This document shows positions 13,480 to 29,499 of a DNA stretch of 64,000 nucleotides, piece by piece. The stretch is taken from positions 31,105,063 to 31,169,062 of the forward strand of contig OZ017795.1 in NCBI GenBank assembly GCA_963969395.1, read 5' to 3'. Source of the stretch: Pseudoscleropodium purum (Eukaryota; Streptophyta; Bryopsida; Hypnales; Brachytheciaceae). Both the position numbers and the translations under genes were made by a program. Numbering within the stretch: position 1 is the stretch's first letter; the number at the start of each line of letters is the position of its first letter. Under the pieces are notes generated by a model. The model was given only the letters and a program-made list of their open reading frames with translations, was not told the DNA's origin and did not search any database.

Positions 13480-14060
13480 CAATTAAAACAAAATGAAATC
13501 AAGATGAAAATGATTGAATGAAGCCATGACAAAAATAGTAGAATGAAAGTAGGACAAACTTGAAATTTTATTTTAAAAGAACATGAGAGTTGAAAGGGTT
13601 CATTTTATAACTACAAGGTATCAATCTATAGAGAATTGAGTGTCTTTCCAATTGGGGTTCAATTAATTTCTAAACCAAAGACTATAAAAATTGAAATTCT
13701 AGATTTAAAAATATATGAGAGTTGAAAGGATCTACTTTGCATCTATAGTGCTAAGATCTTTGGATTCTTTATTAACAAATATATAGTTCAAATGCCACCT
13801 ATTGGTCAACATTCACCTCCAAAATTGAGCATAATAAGTTCTCATTTTTCAAGCCTGTCATGTTAATTGAATTCTAAAGACTTTTAACCCTCAATGGCCG
13901 AGTTTATAATCATTTTTAAGACTTCATATTGCAAGCATCTATAATTCTATAAATATGATTTTATTTATTTATTTTTGGAGAAGTAATTACATATCTTCTA
14001 TTAGTAGCAAAAATTTCATATTTTTTTGGAAAAAAATTGAAAATTTCCAAATATGTAGTT
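13480..14060. repeat. Dispersed AT-rich repeat, copy C
   Basis: Third copy of the family at 2640-3320 and 3500-4230. It shares with copy B the ordered phrases 'ggggttcaattaattt', 'ggtcaacattcacctccaaa' (ggtcaacat versus agtcaacat in B), 'gacttttaaccctcaa' and a later 'cttctattag'. It lies about 9.4 kb from the other two in the same orientation. Ends are approximate and the class is unknown. Confidence 0.5.
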
Positions 14061-15126
14061 AATATGTCCAAAAATTCTATATTTCATTCTTAAAGATTTG
14101 GCGGTCAAATTAAAAAAATTTATGAAGATGCATTATAAAATAAAACTTAGAAGTTTAATTTAATGGTAATTCTCAAGCAATAGTTGTAATATATATATAA
14201 TTCATAGATCATATCTATAAAATGGAAAATTCCTTCTAAAAATGATTATAGATTGATTACTTATAATTTTCACAAATAATTTTTCTTCCATTAAGTTCAA
14301 AATATTAAGTCCTACTCATAGTGATTTTTGAATATTTTTTTTCTTATTCAAATCATTTTTTGAACTAAAAAGATTATTTTTGGAGTTCAAACTTATCTAT
14401 TGAATTACACAATATTGCAAAGCAAAACCTTTAGAATATGTACAATACAAATGTTAAAGAACTAATCCAAGAATCTTTTAAAAAATCAATAGATAAAAAA
14501 ATGTATCTTTGTATATTTAGAGTACATTTTCATTCATCACTTGTTCAAACTTTGAACATTTGGTTTTCAAGGGATTAAGTAGAATTACAAAGAAATACCA
14601 AAAGAAATATCAATGAAAATTTGATTTCCAATTGAAATCTATTACCTTCCAAGCTCCAAAATCTATGCAAAAATTTCCATTACCATGGTCTCCCAATCTC
14701 AAAAGAAACCCTCCAACCTCAGGTTAGAGAAGCAAAGTCCAAATAAATAAAATATTTTTACTCTTACAATTAGCAATATTATATACGATGTAAAGTAAAT
14801 TTTATAAATATAAATAATGAAATTTGGGCCTAAAATAACTCTTGAACTCTCAAAGGTCAAAATTATATTTTATTAGATACTCTATATTTTACATCTTATT
14901 ATAAGATTCTAATTATGGGAGATGTGGGTGAAGGGACATACAAATTATATGAAATAGTTGTGGTTGTACTTGAATGTGGTTGTGCTTCACCTAATGACTC
15001 CATGCCTAAGTTATGTCTAAATAACTCTTCACACTTAATATACCCTATATTTGTCAATGCAAAAGAAAATTTTAGTTTAAAAAAATAAATTAATAATAAT
15101 AATAATAATAAAATTATAATAATAAT

Positions 15127-15164
<38 letters not shown>

Positions 15165-17620
15165 GTGTGTGTGTAACACCAAATGGAGAAGAATGGTGTG
15201 ACCATGAGACTTAGTTTACTCCAACCAAATCTTACCTACATTGTACATTGTGAATACGGTTGTAGATAGAATTTGAAAACTTGAATTCAAAACTAGGGAG
15301 TCAATGCCATAGTCTTTGTCTAAAAGGATAAAATCAATAAACTAATTTTGACCTAAAGACTATCATTGAAATTAGTGAAGATTGAAATGTTACTGAGTGT
15401 ATCAATTTCCATTAATATAAGATAAATTAGACTATAATAGACAAATAGCACAATGTAGATACATTGAAAATGATCAATTACAGTCTTACTTTAATCTATG
15501 ATAGAATTTTTGCAATGAATTAGATTTGAGTTGATTAGGTTGAGTTGGTATGTAGCTACAATCACTGTCTTAGGTGATGGTGAATGAGTTATTAGTGACT
15601 GCATTAGGAACTTCCCATCTTTTTAGTATAAATTCATCACAAGAAGCAACTTTTTATTCCTCATGTCATGGCCTTGTAGCTGCATTAGAAAAGAAATATC
15701 ATAGTTGCTTCAGGTTGCATAATGACTATCATAGATATACTTTTTGATAGTTCTGGAGTAGTATGAAGATGGTTTTGGACCTATTGGGCAATGCACTTCA
15801 AAAATCCATAACAAATTTGTATTTTGTCAAAATAAAACAAAATTCCATTGCTTTGTTAACTCTCACATTTATCTTCATATGAATTTTTATAAATTTCAAT
15901 AATGTCAACAAGGCAAACAAGTCATTTTGTCTGTCATAGGTTGGTTTACTTCTTAAATATTTTATAACAATTGATAGTAACTTTGTAGGTGAAAGTAATT
16001 TTAATCTTTTTGATGAGACAAAATCAATGCATGTGATTTACATCCCATATGGTTACAATGTAAAATATTCTAATTTTTTTTCTAATATGGTTTCACATGT
16101 AGAAACATTACAAAACTGTACTTATTTTGCATCCATCATAGCAAGTGGTTCTATCTAACTATCTTATATAATTGTCTTTTTTCGGTCTTTCGAATATAGC
16201 CAAATTATGAACTACATAATGCTTGAGAGGAATGAGAGCTAGGAGGCTTGAGAACATTATAGGACATAATGCCAAGTCTAATAGTTCATCACAAAACATC
16301 CTTATCAGAACTTTTCATTAATCAAAAGGTGTAGAAAAAAGAGCTGGGTTAAGAGTTTTAATGCATTTCTGACTATCCAATGGAATGGTGACAAGTTTGC
16401 CTTGGAAGCTAGACTTGGCATTATGGTAATTAAATAAAGAAGAAGAATAGGCAAGAAAAGAGTAGTTGACAATATGACTAGAGATTTACAAAGAAATATG
16501 TGAAGGTTGTGAGTATATCTTCCCATCAATCTTTAGTGAGCTTGTACAAAACTACTATGGAAATGCATGAAAAATATTTTGGAGATATAATACCATAGCC
16601 TAAGGTCATCTTTGGCACATTTTTGTCAAATAATCATTTAAAATTAGATAAGTTGGTTCACCAATTTATTTATTTTTAAATAAATTATTTGACAATTATT
16701 ATATATTTTTTCTTAACTTTTGACAACCCTTCAAATATTCTTGGAAGTCCAATGTTTTTTCTTCATTACATGTGAAAGTGATAATCATGGCTTTCAATGA
16801 ATTCATTACTTTTCATTTCCAATTATAAAGTTACTTAGACAATGAATTTGGATTCTGCATTATTGAATGTAAGATTGAATGTCCAGACATCTCCTAGGAT
16901 CAAGTTGTATATGTATCTTTTCTAACCTTTTGACTTTCTTTATGTTGAATTTTCCTTGAATTCAACAAAGTTGATTATTAATTTCTAAAATCATTTTGAC
17001 TTCAAATAATGTAATTATTTTTTGCCAAAGGTGACCTTAGGCTATGGTAGTAAAGATTGTTAAATTATTTAGAGCATTTGAAGTCAAGAAGGATAAAAAA
17101 TACATTTTGGCCTCTCGCACAAGATCAACAAACTCAAAGTGTGATTTTGCATTACCTACAGATATTCTTAGACTATAGTTTACTACACAACACAAGTCAC
17201 CTGCTTGCCAAATTAAAAAAATTGCCTAGGAATGTAGCTCATAAAGAAACCATATCTAAACGCATCACCTTTTCTAGTCCCACTACCTCAAAGGTCAAAT
17301 GACCAAAAAATTGATGAGATTATTAGTAAAATCATGAAAAATGCAATCTAATTGGTTTCATAAATTTCAACATTTTAATAAAATATTACAAATTTTCAAA
17401 GTTGTGAACTTAGGGTAGTCTATATTTAACATTAACCTACCTTAAATGGATACTGTTGAAGTTGCCAAACTACAATATTACATTCTAATATGTGGACAAA
17501 TCTTGGAAGGATGTAACTCCCCATGACTAAGGTATAGATACCAAAATACTCTAATTATTCAACTACTAAGTGTATTTTTTATTTCTATGGTTTACAATGA
17601 AATCATCCATCAAAAGGTTT
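14061..17620. other. AT-rich intergenic DNA, no gene seen
   Basis: No supported gene. Several short frames exist (for example 16305-16529 minus and 17057-17302 plus), but none has recognisable motifs, conserved splice context or protein-like composition. The only distinct structure is the compound microsatellite at 15091-15174. Confidence 0.5.
15091..15174. repeat. Compound microsatellite (TAA)n-(AT)n-(TG)n
   Basis: A taa/aat trinucleotide run (about 15091-15128) is followed by a pure AT dinucleotide run (about 15132-15160) and a short tg run (15162-15174). Confidence 0.9.
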
Positions 17621-17625
17621 GCATT

Positions 17626-17829
17626 GTTGTTCTAAAGTTCAACTTAGAATGCTAAACCCAGTTGTTGTCATAATCATCCTTTCTAATATCAAGTGAATCA
17701 ATTGCTTTGAAAAACCCTATTGCTTTGATAAACCAGTTGTTCTAAAGTTCAACTTGGAACGCTGGACTAGTTGTTGTCATAATCATCCTTTTGTAGTATC
17801 CAGTGAATCAATTGCTTTGAAAAACCCTA
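17626..17829. repeat. Tandem duplication, period 110 bp
   Basis: Two units, 17626-17718 and 17736-17829, start gttgttctaaagttcaactt and end with tgctttgaaaaaccct. They differ by scattered substitutions and a few small indels. The pair lies about 570 bp beyond the stop codon of the Hsp70 gene, on its 3' side. No coding potential or function is apparent. Confidence 0.8.
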
Positions 17830-18400
17830 GAGAACTCATTGGAGTACTGTGCAAGACCTCCCTTTTTTGCCAAAAAATCCAAAGATGATCAAAACTTTGC
17901 TCACAATTTTTTCATCCGTTGGACCTTCCAGCATCACAAGGTTGAATATTTTCCTCCGTAGAAATCAACAATACCACAGAATTTACATCTTACGTAAGAT
18001 CCAAAAATTTGGATGAAATTTTTTTCCTTTTCTCATAGGTGCTAAATGTAAACCAACGGCCATTTTTGGCCCTTCCAGACATTTTAGGGTGCAGAGCCAC
18101 AAACAACGTGACTTATCCAATCACGGGTTCCATCACACAACCGCAAAACAAGTAGAAGAATTTGAAAGAACATCATAAATTCTCAATTTCTCATTCAAAG
18201 GTATGTTGAGGCAAAAATGTTAAAATCAGTTTTTGAACATGGTAAGCAAAAGAATGCACCGTTCAAAAGAAAATCCCAGAATCGAAGTAAATCCTACATA
18301 CAATAATTCAAGAGCCCCATTCTACGAATTGTGAACAGCATTGATAAAATACAGTTCACTGGCCTTCCAGAATCACTTCTCTACAGCTTCAGTCCTAAAT
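17830..18400 (-). other. 3' flank and 3' UTR of the Hsp70 gene
   Basis: Sequence immediately downstream (minus-strand sense) of the Hsp70 stop codon at 18401. It is less A/T-extreme than the distal intergenic DNA and has no open frame, so the proximal part is likely 3' UTR. No polyadenylation signal is assigned. Confidence 0.5.
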
Positions 18401-21385
<2,985 letters not shown>

Positions 21386-21990
21386 TTCTCCAATAACCCT
21401 AACAGGAAAACTACGTCTCTAAATGGTGGAATAACAGGGCTCTCTCCAAAGAAATTATATTGCTCGAAAGAGAAGCAAATTCTCTTCAACAATCTGAGCT
21501 CCTGGCGATGACAGTCGCGGCAGAATTCGAAACACTGCGTGCAAATTTCTTCAAGCACAGCGCCCCGAGGTCCGAAATAAGTACACAATGAGGAGAGAGG
21601 AGGCAACGAACGCCAGAAGCTGGAACCATACAACCCTATCCGGGAACATGGTTTCTCCCGCTGCCCGTCTGCCCGTAGACGCGCCGTGGTGTAAGCACCG
21701 TCCGATGGCACGATGGAGCCTTTTTTTCTGTCGCTGACCCAAAACCCTGCGTCTGCCCGCTTCCAGAGGGTTCCACGCGGACCATTTCACTAGACCTGCA
21801 CCTCGGGTAGGCTCTCGTAGCTTCTGGATGCGGGATGTGGTCGCATCTAGGCCGTCTGTTGAAATTCGATGAAGGCGGCGATTCTGTGGACAGAGGTTGG
21901 AGTTTTCTGAGAGAGCGGTGTATGAAACTTATGACGCAAGTCTCATTTGCTACAAAAGTTAATCCTTGAAGGAATCGAATCGAAGGGGTG
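21386..21990 (-). promoter_or_regulatory. GC-richer 5' flank of the Hsp70 gene (promoter/5' UTR)
   Basis: From the Hsp70 start codon up to about 21.95 kb the sequence is clearly richer in G+C and CpG than the surrounding DNA, then drops abruptly to A/T-rich sequence. This is where the promoter and 5' UTR of a constitutively used plastid chaperone would lie. I looked for canonical heat-shock elements (alternating GAA/TTC with 2-bp spacing) and found none convincing. Overlapping open frames on both strands here reflect the base composition and are not called as genes. Confidence 0.45.
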
Positions 21991-22633
21991 GCCTTGGAAA
22001 TCATCCCTTTTCATTACTACATGCAGTTTTGGATTTTGAAAAAATATGAAAGTACTCATTATTGGAAGTCAAGCTATTTTAGAAGAATTTTCTTTTTCCC
22101 ACAAAATTTGGACGATGAATAGTTGCACTTCTATCCTACACAACAAGATTCTTTGTCATTCATCAACTAAAAAATGGTTGTTGTGTTATTTATGGGTTAA
22201 GGGCAATCCTCATGGATTTAGTATAGGACAACTTCTCTTACTGATAGGATTTGCACTCAAAATCGGTTGACAAGGAGGTCCTTTTTTAACAAGGAGACAT
22301 GATTGTGAACGCAATTCCCAACAATAAGGGATGTTGCTCGAAATAAATTGTAACCAACAAATCAACAGAATAGAGAACATTTGGGATGGAATCTGAGTAG
22401 TGGATGAAAATTTCGTAATGCCTGATTATACGAGCAAATCTATGTAGTTGGGCATTTCGGTCCAAAACCTAATAGCAAAGTGAATGGGCCATTTGTTAGC
22501 GGTAGTTTAAGACATTTTGAAGGGACAATTAGAATGCAAAATGAGCAAATAGGGGCAATTGTATCATAGGAATGCCAGGGAACTACTTTTAATACTAAGA
22601 AACACAATTATGCGGACAAAAGTTGGAGTTTTA

Positions 22634-22635
<2 letters not shown>

Positions 22636-22707
<72 letters not shown>
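22636..22707. repeat. (AT)n microsatellite, about 72 bp
   Basis: Uninterrupted AT dinucleotide run, self-complementary and likely to be length-variable. Confidence 0.97.
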
Positions 22708-22711
<4 letters not shown>

Positions 22712-23698
22712 CTTAGAGTAGTTCTCTGGGGGGGTCAACACGGGTCCTGAGTGGGTTAGGATTGTGGGAGAGCTCTACGGTAAGCACGCCAAATGAGAAA
22801 TAATAGCTAGGCACTTCATTCATTGGTGCAAGCACCACCAAATGGTGTGGTTTTTGTGGGCTTGCCGTAGTCATTGTATCCCACATTCCACAATACAAAC
22901 TACAAATCAATGGAATTTGTTTCATTTGTTTCAAATAATAAATAGGTTGACCCTACAACTAGTTTGACAAATTCATGTTGATGAGGTAGTGTGTTGCATT
23001 TTAACTCCTAAATGCCTAAGCCTTTTCAAGTGTGTTTTGACTATGAAAAAAGAGCATTGGCTTATAGTTAACTTTAATGAAGCAAATTGTTTTTTTTTTC
23101 AAAATCTAATTGTTTAGATGTTTAAAGAGCTAGCTTATTAGTATATTCACCAATTTTGAGTGAAAATTTGCATAGGAATTGTAAGATTATAACAAGAGAA
23201 ATGTATATTTTTCTAATTTCAGTATGCTATCCTTCCCCACAATGTTTTAGAAATTTTCACATACATTTATTTTGGAATTGGAAGTAACATGAACAATAAA
23301 AAATTGTGTTAGCACACTAAAATTTACTTTCAAAAAACTTAAGTTTACATGAAAAGCTATCAAATTTACTATACAATCCACCTTGCAATTGTTGAAATGC
23401 AATTTTTTAATAAGAATAAATTGCAAATAACTCCAAATCAACACTTGCATGTTTAATTTTCAATGGTGAAAATAAAAAAACACTAAGCTCTTTTCATTGG
23501 GACCATTTTCAAATGGATAAGTACAAGTTTTTAGATCTCAAATCAAGTGAAATTGGCAAAGTTGGGAAAATGAAGTAAAATTAGCAAGCTTTATTCTACC
23601 ACTTATGGACATACATAGCTTTGAGGACCTTTCAAAAATCAAATGTTCAACTTTTTCAGTGAAAAATGAAAGTTTTTAATAGTCAACCCTAAAAATTT

Positions 23699-23718
23699 CC
23701 CCCCCCCCCCTCCCCCCC
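23699..23718. repeat. Poly-C tract
   Basis: Twelve C, one T, then seven C. Its opposite strand is a G-run able in principle to form G-quadruplexes. It may also be prone to sequencing error. Confidence 0.9.
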
Positions 23719-26700
23719 ACATTTTTTTAAAACAATTGTACAAATTTAACTACCCATCCCAAAATGAGCCTGAAATTTCAAATTGACCACATATGGTCAA
23801 TTAGGCAGTTAGGAATTAATGGGCCCTATACATCACAACCTATTTGACGTGCTAGCTTACTCTTCTTTCATGAAGCTATGTCAAACTAGACAAGTTGGTT
23901 GGTCAATAGGTCATGCCAAGACCTTCTTTAGCACCTTTCTCTAATGAGGCAACCATAAGAATGCTCATATGATTCACCACCCATTGCTACAAACATAAAT
24001 CATTGTTGGAAAATTTTATAAGCATTTGTTGATCATTGTGTTCCACAATTTGCTCTAATTAGTAACCAAGCACTCTAAGATCATTCAACCAAATCTAAGA
24101 AGTCATATATTCAATTATTTAGGAATAATTTACAACAATGAATGTCTTGTTGAGGAAGGCATTTACTTGTATTGAAAATCAAAGGTAGTTACGCTAATTT
24201 GTGAGGGTGTAAAATTAGTGTCACCTACCAAATTAGTATCACTACAAAATATTATTAGCTTTAAACCAAGGAAAGGGGGCTTTGCATAGGCAATAGTTGC
24301 ATGCAAAGAAATTTAAAGTTAACCTTTTCCAAAAAGTGTGCTAAGCCTACAAGGACAGAGCTTCTCATAGCATGTCTATTTGTTACTACGGAAATTAATT
24401 AAATACAATAAATTGATTAAATAATTTTATAAATATTGTGACCTCTATAAAAAATTAGTGTCACAAACACCAATAGGTCATAATAATATACACCTAACAT
24501 CATTTGAATATATATTTGAAGACGATTCATGTTATTAATCCATCAACTTTTTTGTTAAGATTGAAGAATTTTTAGATTTTTTTGAATATGCATTTTTGGT
24601 AGATCCTATAAATAAACTTTGAATTTTCAAAGTATTGAAAACTAATATATTCAAATCAATTCTTAGATAGAGGATGTATATTTTAGGCAATAATTTTCAA
24701 AGGTTGGTTTTACAAACATGTCAAAACTTCAAGGAGTTATGTTAAGGTACTATTCAAACTTGTTGATTTCTATAAAGATCTAAGATAGTGAAAATTTCAA
24801 ACATTTGAATATGTGTTATAAAATGCAACAAACTTAGAAAAAAAATCAAATAATGACTTCCAAACAGAAGTTATCAAGTTCAACTTATAGATTACATCCA
24901 TATAATTGAATTTGATTGAATTTGCAATTGCAATAACCTACATATGTACATATATATAAATTTTGGAATTAATAAATTCTAAAATCTTTTTGAAATATGT
25001 TGTTCATTGAACATTAAAGATATTTACAAGATTTTTCTTTATAGAACTTTAGAATGCTAATTTTTGATTGCAATATTCTCTTAAAGATTTATATCTTGTT
25101 TATTTATAAAGTCATTTATAGAAGGTCATATTTTGAACTAAAAAAAGTAGATTCTTATACTCTATAAATTATACAAATGTTAAAAAAATAAAACTCAATA
25201 CATTTAGATAGATGAAAAAACAAATATATATATATATATGGAAGATGATTTGGTTCATTTCTCATTCAAAATTTGAATTCTTAGTCCTCAAAGGATTGAA
25301 TGCATGCCATATAGTATGTGGTCTCTTGATTAAAGCTAGTACAATTTGGTTTTCAAAGGTTCAAAAACCAACAACTCTAGTTTTTGAGCCTAAAAGTGCG
25401 AGGTTGAGAGCGGAGAGTACAAATTTTGCGAGCCCTTGGATCCTTTACAAAAAAATTGGACATTTTGGAGGATTTGGATAAAAAAACCTAGATACATTTT
25501 GGTAAGGTAAAGAATAATAGGATTCAAACAAACGTTTTTAATGTAGACCTAATATTGTGGACCTATGACTATGGACCTATTATTGTGGAGGTTTAGTCTC
25601 AACTTAGTATCATGCATCTATGACTATGGATTTGATATTGTGTAACTATTAGTGTCCATCTATTACCACAGTTTAGGTACCACGGTCCTATGAATGTGGA
25701 GCAAAGTGCTTAGTTGCCCAACTCAATGCACCTATATTATTTTCTTTTAAATTGCGAGACCATGCACCCCTTTAAATATTACAATGTAGTGATGAAGCCC
25801 CATGAGGGTGCTTCCAACCATCACCAAAAAAAGAGGTAGGAGAGGAAGTCTCCCTTATCTTGATCAAAAACCAATGTTTACCAATTTCTGTTTCAAAAAT
25901 TAATGCAAGACCAGCACCTTGATTAGGCCTAGTTTAGTGATGTCTCTACAAACTTCTATTTTTAATCCATCCAAGGATATAAGATACATTCATTTGGCAA
26001 AATGGCAAAATTCTCATAGTGCTTGCAATACTTGGACGATGCTTGTAGGAAAGTGATTATATAACAATTTAAATACACGTATAGTACATCAAAAAAGTAG
26101 ACTTTTAATTTGTAGTCTTTTATATTGAAAGTCTAAGCTTCTACATCAACATATGTACGAGTGTAATACTAAATTCATCCACTAAACACATATTTGATGG
26201 TAATAGTACCATTTTAGATAGTATTTTTTATCATCCGTGCCATTTCTAGTAGTTTCAACACTTCATCCATACTAAAGCTTGGTGCATGAATGAACTTGTC
26301 CTTCTTTTGGTCCACCTTGCACATGTATCAAAAAATGTAATATAGATGTTTGCAATTGACTTATTTCCCTCGCTTCCCAATCAATGTAGATACCATAACA
26401 GTGAAATACAAGCAAGTACAAGCTGGGAAATTAGAGATAGTGACTTGATACACCATGTGATGAGGTTCAACTCATGATTGGAGGGTGATGACAGCTCCAA
26501 GTCCCGGGTACGACAAAATGTTCACTCCAAGAATATTTCTGGTACATTCTGGGTGCTCTCCCATTGATTCTGGTGATCTTTAGTTGGCACCTTTTCATTC
26601 CTACGAATGCTTTTTCCATTGCGGATGCTTAGAGGCTTCTTAGCATGAGTAGGTCTTACATAAGTCCACTATACAACTTCAAATAGTTTGGAGGAAGTAA

Positions 26701-26939
26701 AGAGCCATTGCGGGGACAAGGAAGGTCGCTCTTGTAAGTGGAAGCCTACCTCTTCAAAGATAATAATCTCATCGGAAGAGAGGGTTGTACCAATCATCAT
26801 TGGCTAGACATCTAGAATTCTTGGTCGACTAAGAATATGAGACCTCCTTGGACTAATCATGCAACGTTTGATATCATTTGGACAAAACCAGAGAGCATCT
26901 CTCTCTACTTTTGAACCTTTGAACTCACGTTTCTGACCC

Positions 26940-29295
26940 TTATACATGGGAGCAACAATCGGTTTTGGAGCCCTTAGCTATGGTCATCTTGCACTTCACT
27001 TTTGTTTGAGATTGAATGGCATGGCACTTCCTCTTTGACTTCACAGAGATGCGAGCTATGTGCCACTTAGAAGGATTACCATACGTCTCCAATACGTGCT
27101 TTGCATGAGGAAAGCTTGGGGTGGATAAATCCACATTAGCAATTGCAACTTTGGTCGACCTCAATTGCACTCTAGGATGAGAAAAATTGACCTTATCTGG
27201 GTGATGAGAATCACCTTTGGACCCTATGGGCACGTCCAATTTTCATTTAGTTGATCCAAACACTTCCTCTCCTTCCAAATGTGGAATATGAGTGCATACT
27301 TCCTCAGCACATGGCATACTATACAAGGAGTCGGTTATTTTCTTTCCATCCATAGATGCTATTGCTCTTTTCAACTTCAAGTCATGTCGCGAGGGTCCAA
27401 ATTCAAATGGACCATTGTTGAGGTACACCCAATAATTTGTCATTTGCATGAACGCTCATATTCAATCATCAAATGTTGCAACGTATAAGTCTATACCGCG
27501 CTCCCCTAATGCCTGCAGCTACTTTTTGTGAATTGTTTTAGAGAGATTGCAAGATGGAATATCTGCTAACTCTTTAGTTGATAGATCCTGCATAGATGAG
27601 AGAAGACGTATTAGGCACATTTCAAATCTATTAGTAAAACTCCAAATAGCCATGCTTAGAAAAGAAGGGAAGGAAGGGTTGAGGTCTTATAATTTCCATG
27701 AAGCCACCCCATTGATAGTATCTGAAGTGCCAAAATGCTAACCACAACTCAAGTTTCTCAAACATTCTTTTGTTACTACACTAGAAGAGTACCACCAGGC
27801 CTTGATTTGAAGGTACATGCTCCCTGCCTCATCAAGACTCTTCGCATCTTGTAGTCTTTGCAGAGTTTGATGTGTTGGTTCTGCAATTCACACTTTATAA
27901 GTTTCTTTGTGTGTTGCTTCATTGAAGTGGCCCAATGAAAGCCGCAGGTGTGTTCTCAGTCCACCATTTTCACAAAAGGATTGCTAAAGCCGTAGACGAT
28001 TTGAACAACATTCTAATTGGCTTGAGTGTTGTCAGCCATGAATCCCTTGAAATTTGGATTGGATAAGCCATTCTTCTCCATAACTCTATTGAGACATCTT
28101 CACATAATCACTTATCCATTAGTGTCCTCTAACTGCATATCATAAATTGCAACAATCATGACTTTACAATAACTAGAATCATATACATGACATGCAATTG
28201 TAGTCCAACTTTTAACACCCTTAATGTGATCAAACATGAGCCAATAGTTAGCAAGATCCTCCCTTGGTTGCATCTGTCGTACTAGATCAACTCTACTCCT
28301 AGGGCCATCAACAAGCATCTTGAACAAGTACATATTTTTTTGTCCTTGCCCCAAAAAGATGTTGTCGTGAATGAACTCAGTCTTTCTTTGCTTCTTCATT
28401 GCAAGTAGTTGATCAATCTCCCCTCTTCCAACTCCAGTGCTACAAAAGGATGCAATAATGTTTCTAACATTTGGTGAACTTAAGACTTGGAACTTATCCA
28501 TGACATCATCTAGCAGGGTTGACAAGACGGTCGGACGTCCGGGACGCTGTGTCCACAGCGTCCGCTAACATTCGTGGTCCTGTCCGCCTGTCCCCCCGTC
28601 TGCCCCGGTACGGCTGTCCGATCGACACGCGGACTGATATGGTCCGCATGATCTGGGCGTCCGCCCCGTCCGCCGCCCCGCCCGTCCGCCTTCTGACGGC
28701 AAGAAGGACGCTGCGTCCGCTGGCGTCCGTGAGGACGGACGTCCGGGTTACAGACGCTATTTTGGGGCGGACGTACTAATTTGTCAACCCTGTCATCTAG
28801 TGCCTTGCCCCTCAACATTTCCTTTGGTCCATCACCTGCATGAACCAGGAAACTGTCCAAGAACTCTTTGCTAGCAGCCAAAGCTATTGGAGAGGCTTTG
28901 ATTGTAGGTATTTTCTCTACTTCTTTTGCAATGAGTCTTGATATTGTATCTATAGAATCCCAACAGAGTCCATCAATGACAGGATTGTTATGAGTGCCTA
29001 AATGAATGCAAGCCCTTGTCATATTAGCTTAACCTACAATGCAGTAAATTCTTCTGTCACAGAAATTGACGCAAGTTGGTGGAAGTTTATAAACTTTGCA
29101 AACTAAAGTTGAATCAAGTGGAGGAATGGATCCTACATGGAATGGAGTATTTGTGTTACTGGACCACTCTGTTTTTTGTTTTCTTTTGGAGCAATGACTC
29201 AAGTAATCACATGCCTCGTTCATATATGTCAAGTGACCATCACAAGTGGATTTCCTAAACTTCAGACCAAAATCATTGTGAATGTTTGAGGTCAT
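26940..29295 (-). pseudogene. MULE-type transposase-like pseudogene, interrupted by a MITE
   Basis: Read on the minus strand from 29295 down, fragments in shifting frames form one protein-like whole. First comes a Cys/His-rich N-terminal segment with CDGHL, CKVYKLPPTC and CIHLGTHNNP (29029-29295 and 28801-29022), resembling the zinc-binding domain at the front of many MULE transposases. Next is a segment with LANYWLMFDHIKG and YDMQLEDT (28112-28513), where the first catalytic Asp would sit. Then FKGFMAD (28031-28051) is followed by CGFHW (27932-27946), the D...CxxH spacing typical of MULE cores. A conserved-looking LELWLAFWHFRYYQWGGF block lies near 27.70-27.75 kb. C-terminal fragments are at 27243-27449 and 26940-27239. 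In-frame stops (a TAG in place of the residue after QAN, a TGA before CGFHW), several frameshifts and an internal MITE at 28514-28792 make it non-functional. Superfamily assignment rests on motif spacing only. Confidence 0.72.
28506..28800. mobile_element. GC-rich hAT-type MITE, copy 1, with target duplication
   Basis: The element proper is 28514-28792 (279 bp). It starts cagggttgacaa and ends with the exact complement ttgtcaaccctg. It is flanked by the perfect 8-bp duplication tcatctag (28506-28513 and 28793-28800). An 8-bp duplication with CAGGG termini is the hAT superfamily signature. The interior is very GC- and CpG-rich, built of gtccg/cggac motifs, and has no transposase, so it must be mobilised in trans. 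It lies inside the MULE transposase pseudogene and therefore landed after it. A related copy in opposite orientation is at 35783-36010. Open frames across it are by-products of the composition. Confidence 0.93.
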
Positions 29296-29499
29296 AGTAC
29301 AACACTAAGCATGACTGTCATAACATTTGTCCATACCAGTCATATTCTTTGAAGAACTTGAGGACACTTATGACCGACAAGGTGGCAGCTCTAAGACAAT
29401 GTGACCATCAAAACTAGTGGGGAGAAATTGGACCTTTCTATATATTATCACCTCGAAATCAAGGGCAACCAGCTCATTCCTACATCTCCGAATACTTGC

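Larger units (their letters stand above)
22000..26900. other. AT-rich intergenic DNA with simple repeats, no gene seen
   Basis: No supported coding sequence. The segment holds a long AT microsatellite (22636-22707) and a C-rich tract (23699-23718). The last few hundred bases (from about 26.4 kb) become less A/T-rich and may be the extreme 3' remnant of the MULE transposase pseudogene that follows on the minus strand, but I could not align them to anything. Confidence 0.5.

Noticed and set aside
21386..21990. Heat-shock elements upstream of the Hsp70 gene
   Set aside because: Only isolated gaa/ttc trimers such as gaattcgaa were seen, without the 2-base spacing of a functional three-unit element.
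28519..29022. Frames crossing the GC-rich insert in the MULE relic (and the equivalent at 35721-36041)
   Set aside because: The Arg/Pro/Ala-rich translations come from the CpG-dense MITE sequence, and the frames run through its ends into unrelated flanks.
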